Source of the DNA: Flavobacterium sp. N1994
GTDB lineage: Bacteria > Bacteroidota > Bacteroidia > Flavobacteriales > Flavobacteriaceae
Length of the DNA: 64,000 bases
Reading direction: 5' to 3'
Assembly (NCBI RefSeq): GCF_025947145.1
Contig: NZ_CP109999.1
Coordinates: 992,001 to 1,056,000, forward strand
This document shows positions 19,601 to 27,275 of the stretch, in pieces. Under the pieces are notes generated by a model. That model was not told the origin of the DNA. It saw only the letters and a list, made by a program, of their open reading frames with translations, and did no database searches. The position numbers and the translations under genes were made by a program. The stretch's first letter is position 1, and every line of letters begins with the position of its first letter.

Positions 19601-19736
19601 TTATTTAAAAGAATGGAAAGGTCAAAAAGATGATGGCACCATATTACCTGATGGTACTTATTTCTATGTAATTGATTTTAATGATAACCGACAAGAATCA
19701 AAAACAGGTTGGATTTATCTTTTAAGAGAAGACTAG
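16626..19736 (+). CDS. Type IX (type B) secreted protein with RCC1-like and Ig-like repeats
   Basis: 1036 residues, with a signal peptide ending FAINPLFGQ. Residues about 50-425 contain RCC1-type propeller repeats (LKSDGTLWTWG, KVYSLGENGNGQLGDNT). A linker domain follows (TNSPICPGQDAIFTISG), then five tandem repeats of about 65-70 residues (525-860), each with an IC[EQV]G-type start, a GTW[AS]P centre and TTYTFTP. The final 85 residues are the gliding-motility-associated type B sorting domain (FNRYGMKVYSKDNY, DGTILPDGTYFYVIDF). Type B cargoes are exported by the type IX system and often stay bound to the surface via PorP/SprF-like partners; no such partner lies here. It is likely an adhesin; the target is unknown. 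Confidence 0.85.
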   Translation: MKKIVILLFATCLFAINPLFGQCDSEVCNGNTGLYSNDDAASIAYDNMGAAYHASYIREPNGSWRAWGAYINNTGNGHFLSPTTINATTYPALTGTIFKIGIGDLTQMVVLTSTGLFVVGSPNSVISSSVVTSSSFRKITVAGKADGLPLNITPTDVKILFISSGTVMITTCTGEVYVLSRNSLMRGNTGTETGWVKIMQDPTTPLSNVIVSRGSGNFGFALKSDGTLWTWGESTYLGNATGATDRSFATQMTLPTGIPGIKMIQGTFDSSSSGSPSYYVLGTDKKVYSLGENGNGQLGDNTATDRNIWVNCKNPNGSVITDAAWISANEHDNLYPGLSVIKAGGLLYTAGVNSYYMAGRAVESGTNYLNIPAGIQSTDVITHCETGGHSTAVIKLGSIRYGYVGHRINGSMGDGTNQDMNQTSFDFITPPIVAVCGTLCTTPVVTTNSPICPGQDAIFTISGTPGDIVSYKINNGSTLNVTIGTGGTSVVTIPNAATDQTINLVYILGATGTCSNNLSTVATVSVGGNVSPVFTQVPSICQGQPLNPLPTTSDNGITGTWAPALNNQTTTTYTFTPSSSGSCLNTADMTIVVSPTGSVPTFSIPTTICEGDVLLPLPTSSIEHITGSWSPAPNNVTTTDYTFTPSAGTCINNVQITINVNPRVTPLFTQVNPICVGDTFTLPTQSNNSVTGTWAPSIDNNNTTTYTFTPSATSLCTNSATMTVVVNPKVDPTFTTINPICEGDTLSPLPLVSNNSFSGTWSPSVNNLATTTYTFTPNAGVCSNPKQITITVNPKVNPTFTPVATACYGSSITNLPVTSNNSIQGTWSPAINNTQTTTYTFSPNIGECANTTTLKIEVYNDFDFEYKGYCDNGDFYFQVTPLNQSFDGTTASYIWQLNNQTVSTSALFDVTAYLNGTPAIETLPLNFTIKVINTNGCAVSKNVLVDHVFCGVQKGISVNNDDKNDFFDLQLLNVKHLSIFNRYGMKVYSKDNYLKEWKGQKDDGTILPDGTYFYVIDFNDNRQESKTGWIYLLRED

Positions 19737-19787
19737 TCTTTATCATAGTTTGAAATTCCATTGATAGTATAGTAATGAATACCTTTC

Positions 19788-19898
19788 ATGAGAGAAGAAC
19801 TTAGAAAAAGAATGAGAATAGTGGCCTTACTTTTAGGCTCTATAACATTGGCAATACTTCTTTGGGCCATCTATAAGTTGTATATAGCTCATCAGTAA
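19788..19898 (+). CDS. Small single-pass membrane protein, 36 residues
   Basis: MREELRKRMRIVALLLGSIT then LAILLWAIYKLYIAHQ: a charged amphipathic start followed by one membrane helix of about 20 residues and a short tail. The positive N-terminus predicts it faces the cytoplasm. It is below the usual annotation size. It lies between the type B cargo gene and the PH/SHOCT gene and could be cotranscribed with the former. There is no known family; it is supported only by its coherent membrane-protein composition and exact start-stop frame. Confidence 0.5.
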   Translation: MREELRKRMRIVALLLGSITLAILLWAIYKLYIAHQ

Positions 19899-19937
19899 AA
19901 TAATGATGGTATCTATAATTAAAATCGAATTACTCTT

Positions 19938-19945
19938 TATCTTTG
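19938..19945 (+). promoter_or_regulatory. -7 element TATCTTTG
   Basis: It matches the Bacteroidetes consensus TAnnTTTG and lies 27 bases before the PH/SHOCT gene. No clear upstream TTG partner. Confidence 0.45.
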
Positions 19946-19972
19946 GCTACCAAAAACTAAAAATAATACGTT

Positions 19973-20416
19973 ATGAAATTTGTAGCTTCACGCCTATCCT
20001 CTGGCAATAAACTGTTTCCTGCTGAAATCTATTTAGAACCCTCAGGCATTACCATCAAAATACCTGGACTATTTAGCGGAGAAACCAAACATTTTGATTA
20101 CGATCATATAGCCTCTGTTGAGATAGATACGCCATTAATAGGTTTCTCTTCCATTACTATTTTTGCAGGGGGTACTATGATGGCAGCTAATGGTTTTACC
20201 AAAGCCGAAGTAAAACAAATCAAAGAAGGCATCGAAAAAGGAAAAATGGAAATAAAAAGTGCCATGCAAAATGAGCCTAATCATACCCATGCAAGCTCCA
20301 CCACAAGCAACATAAGCATAGCCGACGAACTAAAAAAGCTCAAAGACTTGGTAGATGACGGCGTAATCACTTCAGAAGAATTTGAACAACAAAAAAGAAA
20401 AATATTAGGGAATTAA
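19973..20416 (+). CDS. PH-like and SHOCT domain protein
   Basis: 147 residues, no signal peptide. Residues 1-90 form a PH-like beta barrel (FPAEIYLEPSGITIKIPGLF, ASVEIDTPLIGFSSITIF). A linker rich in Ser, Thr and His follows, and the last 30 residues are a SHOCT helix pair (ADELKKLKDLVDDGVITSEE, then a Q-K-R-K tail). SHOCT segments are thought to mediate oligomerisation and usually sit at protein ends, as here. The role is probably as a membrane-associated or scaffold protein, but this is not determined. It stands downstream of the small membrane protein and has its own candidate promoter. Confidence 0.7.
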   Translation: MKFVASRLSSGNKLFPAEIYLEPSGITIKIPGLFSGETKHFDYDHIASVEIDTPLIGFSSITIFAGGTMMAANGFTKAEVKQIKEGIEKGKMEIKSAMQNEPNHTHASSTTSNISIADELKKLKDLVDDGVITSEEFEQQKRKILGN

Positions 20417-20479
20417 ATACCGAGACACCTAAAATACATCACTATCCTAAACAATACAATTCTCAATTATAGTATCATC

Positions 20480-22540
20480 ATGATTCAAAAAACAAAATTG
20501 CCATACCTAACTTTTCTTATGTGTTCCTTAAATATAGTTATAGGCCATTCTCAATCAAAACAAGAGAATACAAACAATCCTTTTCTAGTAGGTTTGAATG
20601 AACCAGTAGCCTATGCAAAAGTGACTCCCAATGACGTAACCGATTATGCAAATTACATCATTAAAGAAGTAAGCAAAAAGATGGCTGCTATTAAGAAAGA
20701 GCCTACCACCACTTTTGCCAATGTATTTGAAGCTATGGATGAAGTTAGAAATAGGATTAGCACCACTAGCTATAATTGTTTTATGCTGAATTGGGTTTCT
20801 ACTGATTCGCTTATCCGTGCCAAAGGAATCGCTAGTTATCATGTTATAGACTCATTAACTACTGTTATCAATGCCGATAAAGATATTTATGCTAAAATGA
20901 TTGGTTTTAAATCATCGGCTGCCTATAAAGAGCTTAAAGGAATTAAAAAGATGTTGGTAGATGACATGATTCTTAAGTCAGAGAGTTCTGGAGTAAATTT
21001 GAGTGAGGCACAGCTTCAAAAATTCAAAAAACTGACCCAAGAAATCGGTGACCTTTCTACTGACTATTCTAACAATATGAATACGTCCAAAGATATCCTA
21101 GTAGTAGATGAAAAGGGAATGCAAGGACTGCCTGAAGAATTTAAAAACAACTATAAAGTAGGTGAAGGAAAATATGAAATCCCTATCATTAACGCTACTA
21201 ATGAAACGGTTATGAGCAATGCCGCATTAGAAGAAACCAGAAAGGCTTATTATATTAAATTCAATAATAGAGCAGCGGATAAAAACCTAAGCATCTTAGA
21301 TAGTATGGTCAAAAAACGCGATGAGTTAGCCAAAGTCATGGGGTATCCCACCTTTGCTGCTTATAGTTTGGTTCAGAAAATGGCAAAAGACTCAAAAACG
21401 GCTTGGGGATTTATCAATGATTTGATAAGTCGTGCCAAAGAAAAGGCAATAGCCGATGTTCAACTGTTAACCGATGAGAAAAAAGCGGCATTGAACACAA
21501 AAGATAAGGTGGAGTTAGCGCCTTGGGATATTAGTTTTTACAAAAATCAAATAGTAAAGAAAAAGCACCAGGTGAATAATGAAGAATTAAGAGCCTATTT
21601 CCCAATGGAACAATGTCTAAAAGGAATGTTTGACATTTATCAGAAACTATTAGGCTTTGAATTTAGAAAAGTGGAGCATCCTTCGGTATGGCAAGAAGAT
21701 GTTGAAATGTATGAAGTATATGAAGGCAATACTTTAAAAGGTCGGTTTTATATGGATCTTTTTCCGAGACCAAATAAAGAAACTTGGTTTTATGGAGTAA
21801 ACATAGCTTCTGGAAAAGGAAAGGAAATACCGGTTTCCATGCTATTAGGAAACTTTACAAAACCTAGCAAAACTTCTCCTTCACTATTGAGCCAAAAAGA
21901 GTTAAATACGTTATTTCATGAGTTTGGACATATTGTAAACATGATGTCTTTTCATGGAGACTATTCTTTTCAATCGGATTCAAAACCCGACTTTGTAGAG
22001 TCGATGTCACAGTTATTTGAAAACTGGATTAGTAATTATGACATTGTTAGTACGTTTGCCAAACATTACAAAACTGGTGAAACACTTCCAAAAGCTACCT
22101 TTGAGAATATCCAAAAAAGCAAAACAGTAGCTTCTGGTTTAAGTACCATACAACAACTTCAAAAATGTTTGTATGATATGAATTTGTATGACAAATACAA
22201 TTCGAAAGCACCAATTGCTACCGATCAAATATGGAAAAATATTGATAAGCAATTGGGCATAATGAATTTTTATGTAGATAATACCCATCCGCAAGCTAGC
22301 TGGATTCACATCAATACACACCCTGTATATTATTATGGTTATTTATGGTCCAGAGTTTATGCGCAAGATATGTTTACCCAATTTGAAAAGAATGGTTTGA
22401 CCGATACTAAAACAGGGTTGCGCTATCGTGAACTAATTTTAGCTAACGGAACCCAAAGAGATATCATAGAAGCCGTTGAAGAATTTTTAGGAAGGCCTTC
22501 TAATAATAAAGCCTACATTAAAAGCTTAGGACTTCACTAG
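20480..22540 (+). CDS. M3 family oligopeptidase, exported
   Basis: 686 residues. The N-terminus (LPYLTFLMCSLNIVIGHSQ) is a signal peptide, so the enzyme probably acts in the periplasm. The long helical body is typical of M3 metallopeptidases (thimet, Dcp, oligopeptidase A). The zinc site is visible: HEFGH at about 480-484 in LNTLFHEFGHIVNM and a third-ligand Glu in FVESMSQLFENW about 25 residues later. Substrate-clamping residues are likely in the HTHPVYYYGYLWSRVYAQDM segment. It should cut short peptides. A clean terminator follows, so it is the last gene of its transcript. Confidence 0.9.
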   Translation: MIQKTKLPYLTFLMCSLNIVIGHSQSKQENTNNPFLVGLNEPVAYAKVTPNDVTDYANYIIKEVSKKMAAIKKEPTTTFANVFEAMDEVRNRISTTSYNCFMLNWVSTDSLIRAKGIASYHVIDSLTTVINADKDIYAKMIGFKSSAAYKELKGIKKMLVDDMILKSESSGVNLSEAQLQKFKKLTQEIGDLSTDYSNNMNTSKDILVVDEKGMQGLPEEFKNNYKVGEGKYEIPIINATNETVMSNAALEETRKAYYIKFNNRAADKNLSILDSMVKKRDELAKVMGYPTFAAYSLVQKMAKDSKTAWGFINDLISRAKEKAIADVQLLTDEKKAALNTKDKVELAPWDISFYKNQIVKKKHQVNNEELRAYFPMEQCLKGMFDIYQKLLGFEFRKVEHPSVWQEDVEMYEVYEGNTLKGRFYMDLFPRPNKETWFYGVNIASGKGKEIPVSMLLGNFTKPSKTSPSLLSQKELNTLFHEFGHIVNMMSFHGDYSFQSDSKPDFVESMSQLFENWISNYDIVSTFAKHYKTGETLPKATFENIQKSKTVASGLSTIQQLQKCLYDMNLYDKYNSKAPIATDQIWKNIDKQLGIMNFYVDNTHPQASWIHINTHPVYYYGYLWSRVYAQDMFTQFEKNGLTDTKTGLRYRELILANGTQRDIIEAVEEFLGRPSNNKAYIKSLGLH

Positions 22541-22569
22541 GAGCAAAATATGAATCGAATGTTTACAGA

Positions 22570-22599
22570 AGCGAAAGAGTAATTTCTTTCGCTTTTTTT
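22570..22599 (+). terminator. Terminator after the M3 peptidase gene
   Basis: AGCGAAAGA and TCTTTCGCT form a perfect 9-bp stem, loop GTAATT, followed by seven T. Confidence 0.9.
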
Positions 22600-22632
22600 G
22601 TTCCCTAACTTTACTTTCAAAATAAAAAATAG

Positions 22633-22644
22633 TATGCATGCATA
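22633..22644. promoter_or_regulatory. Upstream MarR operator candidate
   Basis: TATGCATGCATA is a perfect 12-bp palindrome inside the longer repeated stretch TAGTATGCATGCATAA. It is repeated 29 bases further down with one change. Confidence 0.65.
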
Positions 22645-22661
22645 AAATTTAACACAAATAG

Positions 22662-22673
22662 TATGCGTGCATA
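22662..22673. promoter_or_regulatory. Downstream MarR operator candidate
   Basis: TATGCGTGCATA, one mismatch from palindromic, occupies the position where the -33 element of the promoter at 22686 would be. A bound MarR dimer would therefore block RNA polymerase, consistent with autorepression. Confidence 0.65.
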
Positions 22674-22685
22674 ATAAATTATTTA

Positions 22686-22693
22686 TATCTTTG
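22686..22693 (+). promoter_or_regulatory. -7 element TATCTTTG of the beta-oxidation operon
   Basis: It matches TAnnTTTG, 32 bases before the marR start codon; the second operator lies 12 bases upstream. Confidence 0.6.
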
Positions 22694-22725
22694 ACTTCGG
22701 AACTAAAACGTTATCGTAAACCAAG

Positions 22726-23157
22726 ATGAAAGACAAAACCATTGATTATATACTCCGCGCTACTTGGCAAGCCGTTGCCCGCATGTATAACGAAGAAGCA
22801 TCCAAATTTGAAGGTTCTATGGCAATTGGATTTGCCTTATTAAGTATTGATAAAGAAGACGGAACCCCATCTACTTATATCAGTAACCGAATGGGAATGG
22901 AACCTACAAGCTTAACACGGACCTTAAAAACCCTTGAAGAAAAAGGCTTAATCATCAGAAAGAAAAATCCAGATGACGGTCGTGGGGTATTGATATACCT
23001 AACCGATTTAGGAAAACAGATGCGAGAACAATCAAAAAGTACTGTTTTAAAATTCAACGAAATAGTAAAACAAAACATCTCTGAAGAAAAGTTACAACAC
23101 TTCATGGAGGTTGCTGAAGTGATTAATGATTTGATAACCGAGAAAAAGATATTTTAA
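22726..23157 (+). CDS. MarR family repressor of the beta-oxidation operon
   Basis: 143 residues. Winged helix-turn-helix with dimerising end helices: recognition region NRMGMEPTSLTRTLKTLEEK, then the wing with KKNPDDGRGVLIYLTD (the D-x-R-G wing signature). It is the first gene of an operon of fatty-acid degradation genes, so it most likely represses them and responds to an acyl-CoA or fatty acid. The ligand is inferred only from context. Two palindromes in front of it are its probable binding sites, which implies it also controls itself. Confidence 0.85.
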   Translation: MKDKTIDYILRATWQAVARMYNEEASKFEGSMAIGFALLSIDKEDGTPSTYISNRMGMEPTSLTRTLKTLEEKGLIIRKKNPDDGRGVLIYLTDLGKQMREQSKSTVLKFNEIVKQNISEEKLQHFMEVAEVINDLITEKKIF

Positions 23158-23160
23158 ATA

Positions 23161-23190
23161 GAAGAAAGAAGCAAGAGACAAGAAGCAAGA
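23161..23190 (+). repeat. Left arm of the inverted repeat around S23 gene 1
   Basis: A purine-rich stretch (GAAAGAAGCAAGA at 23164-23176, then a second AAGAAGCAAGA at 23180-23190). The first 13 bases pair perfectly with 23559-23571, and the rest pairs imperfectly with 23546-23562. It starts four bases after the marR stop and ends three bases before the S23 start. Confidence 0.75.
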
Positions 23191-23193
23191 CTT

Positions 23194-23544
23194 ATGAAAC
23201 ATAATTTTAAAAATCTTAAAATATGGATATTGTCAATGGATATTGCATCAGATATAAATAAAATGACACATGATTTTCCTAAATATGAGGTTTATGGTTT
23301 AACAAGTCAAATGAACAGAGCTGCGATTTCAATGCCATCAAATATAGCTGAAGGGTCTAACAGAAGTGACATTCATTTTAAACATTTTTTAAATATCAGC
23401 TTAGGTTCCTCTTTTGAATTACAAACACAAGTATTAATAGCATATCAAAATAATTATATAACCGAAGAAAGAACAAAAGAAGTAGAAAATAAGATAATTG
23501 AATTCCAAAAAATGATTACTGGTTTTATCAGTAAATTGGAATAA
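23194..23544 (+). CDS. S23/IVS-type four-helix-bundle protein, copy 1
   Basis: 116 residues. Matches the family named for open reading frames in 23S rRNA intervening sequences: an aromatic start (NFKNLKIWILSMDIASDI), then the signature YGLTSQMNRAAISMPSNIAE followed by G-S-N-R-S, and FLNISLGSSFELQTQVLIAY. It is all-helical and forms a pentameric bundle in solved relatives; the Avd protein of diversity-generating retroelements is related. The biological role of the family is unsettled. The gene lies between marR and the FadB-like gene, is not needed for beta-oxidation, and is enclosed by an inverted repeat. Confidence 0.85.
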   Translation: MKHNFKNLKIWILSMDIASDINKMTHDFPKYEVYGLTSQMNRAAISMPSNIAEGSNRSDIHFKHFLNISLGSSFELQTQVLIAYQNNYITEERTKEVENKIIEFQKMITGFISKLE

Positions 23545-23545
23545 T

Positions 23546-23575
23546 CTTTTCTCTTGCTTCTTGCTTCTTTCATCT
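23546..23575 (+). repeat. Right arm of the inverted repeat around S23 gene 1
   Basis: A pyrimidine-rich stretch starting right after the S23 stop codon; TCTTGCTTCTTTC at 23559-23571 is the exact complement of 23164-23176. It ends about 12 bases before the FadB start. Confidence 0.75.
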
Positions 23576-23587
23576 AATAAAAAATAA

Positions 23588-25978
23588 ATGAAACGAACAA
23601 TTAAAAAAGTGGCTGTAGTGGGTTCTGGAATCATGGGTTCTGGAATTGCTTGTCATTTTGCTAACATTGGATTAGAAGTTTTGTTATTGGATATTGTTCC
23701 AAATGCCCTTACTGAAATCGAAACTAAAAAAGGATTGACGTTAGAAAGTAAAGCGGTTCGCAATCGTATTGTGAATGATCATTTAGCGAATGCCTTGAAA
23801 TCGAATCCCTCTCCTATTTACAGTCAGAAGTTTGCTAGTAGAATTACTACTGGAAATACTACCGATGATATGGCGAAAATAGCTAACTACGATTGGGTTA
23901 TTGAAGTAGTAGTAGAGCGACTAGACATCAAGAAATTGGTATTTGAACAAATCGATAAATTCCGTAAGCCCGGAACTTTGGTCACTTCAAACACTTCTGG
24001 TATTCCTATCAAGTTTATGAGTGAAGGAAGAAGCGAAGATTTCCAAAAACATTTCTGCGGAACACATTTCTTTAATCCTGCTCGTTATTTAAAATTGTTC
24101 GAAATCATTCCGGGACCTCAAACGGCTCAAGAAGTATTAGATTTCTTATTTGATTATGGTTCTAGATATTTAGGGAAGACTTCGGTCGTAGCCAAAGATA
24201 CTCCTGCTTTCATTGGGAACCGAATTGGAATCTTCGGAATTCAAAGTTTGTTTCATTTGGTAAAAGAAATGGGCCTAACCATCGAAGAAGTGGATAAATT
24301 AACTGGACCCGTTATTGGTCGACCAAAATCGGCTACATTCAGAACTGTGGATGTGGTTGGTTTGGACACTTTAGTTCATGTAGCCAATGGTTTATATGAG
24401 GGTTGCCCAAATGACGAAGCACACGAGCTATTCAAACTCCCAGATTTCATCAACAAAATGATGGAAAACAAATGGTTGGGAAGTAAAACAGGACAAGGTT
24501 TTTACAAGAAAGTTGACAAAGATATTTTATCATTAGATTTAGATACGATGGAATATCGCCCAGCGAAAAAAGCTTCGTTTGCAACATTAGAATTGACCAA
24601 AACTATTGATAAACCTATTGATAGATTTAGAGTATTAGTAAAAGGAAAAGACAAAGCAGGTGATTTCTACAGAAAGAATTTTACTGCCATGTTTGCTTAT
24701 GTTTCCAACAGAGTTCCTGAAATAACTGACGACTTCTACAAAATTGACGATGCCATGAAAGCGGGATTTGGTTGGGAGAATGGTCCGTTTGAAATTTGGG
24801 ATGCTATCGGAGTTCAAAAAGGAATCGAATTAATGGAAGCCGAAGGTCTAAAACCTGCTGCCTGGGTTAATGACATGATAGCTTCTGGGAATACTAGTTT
24901 TTATACTATAAAAGAAGGGGCTACTTATTTCTATAACATCGGAACAAAATCACAAACTAAAGTTCCGGGACAAGATAGTTTTATCATACTAAATAACATC
25001 CGCGAAAGCAAAAAAGTTTGGAGCAATAGTGGTGCTGTTATTCACGATTTAGGCGATGGTATTTTGAATTTAGAATTCCAAAGCAAAATGAATACCATTG
25101 GTGGTGATGTTTTGGTTGGAATCAACAAAGCAATAGATCTTGCCGAGAAAGAATACAGTGGATTAGTGATTGGTAATCAGGGAGCTAATTTCTCTGTGGG
25201 AGCTAATATCGGAATGATATTTATGATGGCGGTAGAACAAGAATACGATGAACTAAATATGGCCATCAAAATGTTCCAAGACACCATGATGCGAGTGCGC
25301 TATTCTTCAATTCCTGTTATTGTTGCTCCTCATGGCATGACCTTAGGTGGGGGTTGCGAAATGACGTTACATGCTGATAAAGTGGTGGCTGCCGCTGAAA
25401 GTTATATTGGTTTGGTAGAGTTTGGAGTTGGAGTAATTCCAGGTGGCGGGGGTTCTAAAGAAATGGCATTGCGTGCTTCTGATTTATTCCGTAAAAACGA
25501 TGTGGAATTAAATGTACTTCAGGAATATTTCTTAGCTGTGGCGATGGCTAAAGTATCAACTTCAGCCTACGAAGCATTTGATACCGGAGTATTGCAAAAA
25601 GGCAAAGATATTGTCGTAGTCAATAAAGACCGTCAAATTGCTGAAGCTAAGAAACACGCGTTGCTAATGGCTGAAGCTGGTTATACACAACCTATCCGAA
25701 GAACCGATGTAAAGGTTTTAGGAAAGCAAGCTTTAGGGATGTTCTTAGTGGGAACCGACCAAATGGTAGCTGGAAAATACATATCGGAACACGATCAAAA
25801 GATTGCTAACAAACTAGCTTATGTTATGGCGGGTGGCGATTTATCAGAACCAACCTTAGTATCCGAACAATACCTATTGGATATCGAAAGAGAAGCCTTT
25901 TTATCGCTTTGTACCGAAAGAAAAACATTGGAACGTATCCAATTTATGTTAACCAAAGGAAAACCATTGAGAAATTAG
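23588..25978 (+). CDS. 3-hydroxyacyl-CoA dehydrogenase / enoyl-CoA hydratase fusion
   Basis: 796 residues. The N-terminal Rossmann domain carries the NAD site VVGSGIMGSGIACHFANIG (about residues 9-27), followed by the dehydrogenase catalytic region with HFFNPARYLKLFEIIPG (His about 160) and the C-terminal dehydrogenase lobes to about 440. The last third is a crotonase-fold hydratase (ANFSVGANIGM, GGGCEMTLHADKVVAA, FGVGVIPGGGGSKEM). The order dehydrogenase then hydratase is that of the Bacteroidota type, reversed relative to E. coli FadB. It performs the second and third steps of beta-oxidation, passing product to the thiolase encoded next. Reading frame intact. Confidence 0.9.
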   Translation: MKRTIKKVAVVGSGIMGSGIACHFANIGLEVLLLDIVPNALTEIETKKGLTLESKAVRNRIVNDHLANALKSNPSPIYSQKFASRITTGNTTDDMAKIANYDWVIEVVVERLDIKKLVFEQIDKFRKPGTLVTSNTSGIPIKFMSEGRSEDFQKHFCGTHFFNPARYLKLFEIIPGPQTAQEVLDFLFDYGSRYLGKTSVVAKDTPAFIGNRIGIFGIQSLFHLVKEMGLTIEEVDKLTGPVIGRPKSATFRTVDVVGLDTLVHVANGLYEGCPNDEAHELFKLPDFINKMMENKWLGSKTGQGFYKKVDKDILSLDLDTMEYRPAKKASFATLELTKTIDKPIDRFRVLVKGKDKAGDFYRKNFTAMFAYVSNRVPEITDDFYKIDDAMKAGFGWENGPFEIWDAIGVQKGIELMEAEGLKPAAWVNDMIASGNTSFYTIKEGATYFYNIGTKSQTKVPGQDSFIILNNIRESKKVWSNSGAVIHDLGDGILNLEFQSKMNTIGGDVLVGINKAIDLAEKEYSGLVIGNQGANFSVGANIGMIFMMAVEQEYDELNMAIKMFQDTMMRVRYSSIPVIVAPHGMTLGGGCEMTLHADKVVAAAESYIGLVEFGVGVIPGGGGSKEMALRASDLFRKNDVELNVLQEYFLAVAMAKVSTSAYEAFDTGVLQKGKDIVVVNKDRQIAEAKKHALLMAEAGYTQPIRRTDVKVLGKQALGMFLVGTDQMVAGKYISEHDQKIANKLAYVMAGGDLSEPTLVSEQYLLDIEREAFLSLCTERKTLERIQFMLTKGKPLRN

Positions 25979-26066
25979 AAGAAAGAAACAAGAAGAAAGA
26001 AGAAAGACAAAAAACAATCTTTCAGCAAAGCGGTCTTGCCTCTTGCCTCTTTCCTCTCAAAAAATA
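25979..26066. repeat. Empty inverted repeat of the GAAGCAAGA family
   Basis: A purine-rich arm (25979-26012) faces a pyrimidine-rich arm (26034-26058), with only about 20 bases between. Arms resemble those around S23 gene 1 but there is no gene inside. It fills the FadB-thiolase gap. Pairing is imperfect because many A face C. Confidence 0.55.
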
Positions 26067-26071
26067 AAAAT

Positions 26072-27252
26072 ATGAAAACAGCCTATATAGTAAAAGCATA
26101 CAGAACAGCCGTTGGGAAAGCGCCAAAAGGAGTTTTCCGATTCAAAAGACCCGATGAATTAGCTGCCGAAACCATTCAGTTTATGATGAATGAGTTGCCC
26201 GATTTTGATAAAACCCGTATCGATGATGTAATGGTAGGAAACGCCATGCCCGAAGCCGAACAAGGATTAAACGTAGCGCGTTTAATTTCGTTAATGGGAT
26301 TAAAAGTTACTGAAGTTCCGGTGTTACCGTAAATCGTTATTGCGCTTCAGGATTGGAAACCATCGCCATGGCAACTTCTAAAATTCAAAGTGGTATGGCA
26401 GATTGTATTATTGCAGGTGGTGCCGAAAGCATGAGTTTCATCCCAATGGGTGGTTACAAACCCACTCCAGATTATGCTGTGGCTAAAGAAGGTCACGAGG
26501 ATTACTACTGGGGAATGGGATTAACAGCAGAAGCAGTGGCCAAACAATTCAATGTATCTCGTGAAGACCAAGATGAATTTGCTTTTAATTCACACAGAAA
26601 GGCTTTGGAAGCTCAAGCAAATGGTAAGTTTGACAAACAAATCGTACCGATAACTATTGAGCAAACCTTCATCAATGAAAATGGTAAAAAAGAAACTAAA
26701 TCATACACAGTAACCAAAGACGAAGGACCAAGAGCTGGAACTTCTACAGCAGCTTTAGCCGGATTAAAACCTGTTTTTGCAGCTGGTGGTAGTGTAACGG
26801 CTGGTAATTCCTCTCAAATGAGTGATGGAGCCGCTTTTGTTTTAATCATGAGCGAGGATATGGTAAAAGAATTAAACCTCACTCCTATTGCCCGAATGGT
26901 AAGTTATGCAGCAGCAGGGGTTGAACCGCGAATCATGGGAATTGGTCCAGTAAAAGCAATTCCGAAAGCCTTGAAACAAGCAGGACTAACATTAAATGAT
27001 ATTAACTTAATTGAACTAAACGAAGCCTTTGCATCCCAAGCATTAGCCGTTACACGCGAATTAGGAATCAATCCAGAAATTGTAAATGTGAATGGTGGTG
27101 CCATTGCTTTAGGGCACCCGCTTGGCTGCACAGGAGCTAAATTATCGGTACAATTATTTGATGAAATGAAACGTCGTGGTGATAAATACGGAATCGTTTC
27201 TATGTGTGTAGGAACTGGGCAAGGTGCGGCTGGAGTCTATGAATTATTATAA
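26072..27252 (+). pseudogene. Acetyl-CoA acyltransferase (thiolase), frameshifted
   Basis: Read across one missing base it gives a thiolase of about 393 residues (MKTAYIVKAYRTAVGKAPKG start). The first frame stops at 26332; the second covers the rest and includes GGAESMSFIPMGG, NEAFASQA, GGAIALGHPLGCTGA (catalytic His) and MCVGTGQGAAGVYELL (second Cys). The break is at 26320-26321, where CCGGTGTT should read CCGGGTGTT, giving P-G-V-T-V-N-R-Y-C-A-S-G. The nucleophilic Cys lies just after the break, so neither piece alone can be active. Either a sequencing error or a real lesion. The enzyme would perform the last, chain-shortening step of beta-oxidation. Confidence 0.85.
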
Positions 27253-27275
27253 ATTTTAAATTCTAAATTTTAAAT
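27252..27275 (+). repeat. Left arm of the inverted repeat around S23 gene 2
   Basis: A 24-base AT-only-plus-one-C stretch that pairs with 27621-27644 at 22 of 24 positions. It begins at the last base of the thiolase stop codon and ends inside the S23 start codon. Confidence 0.75.
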
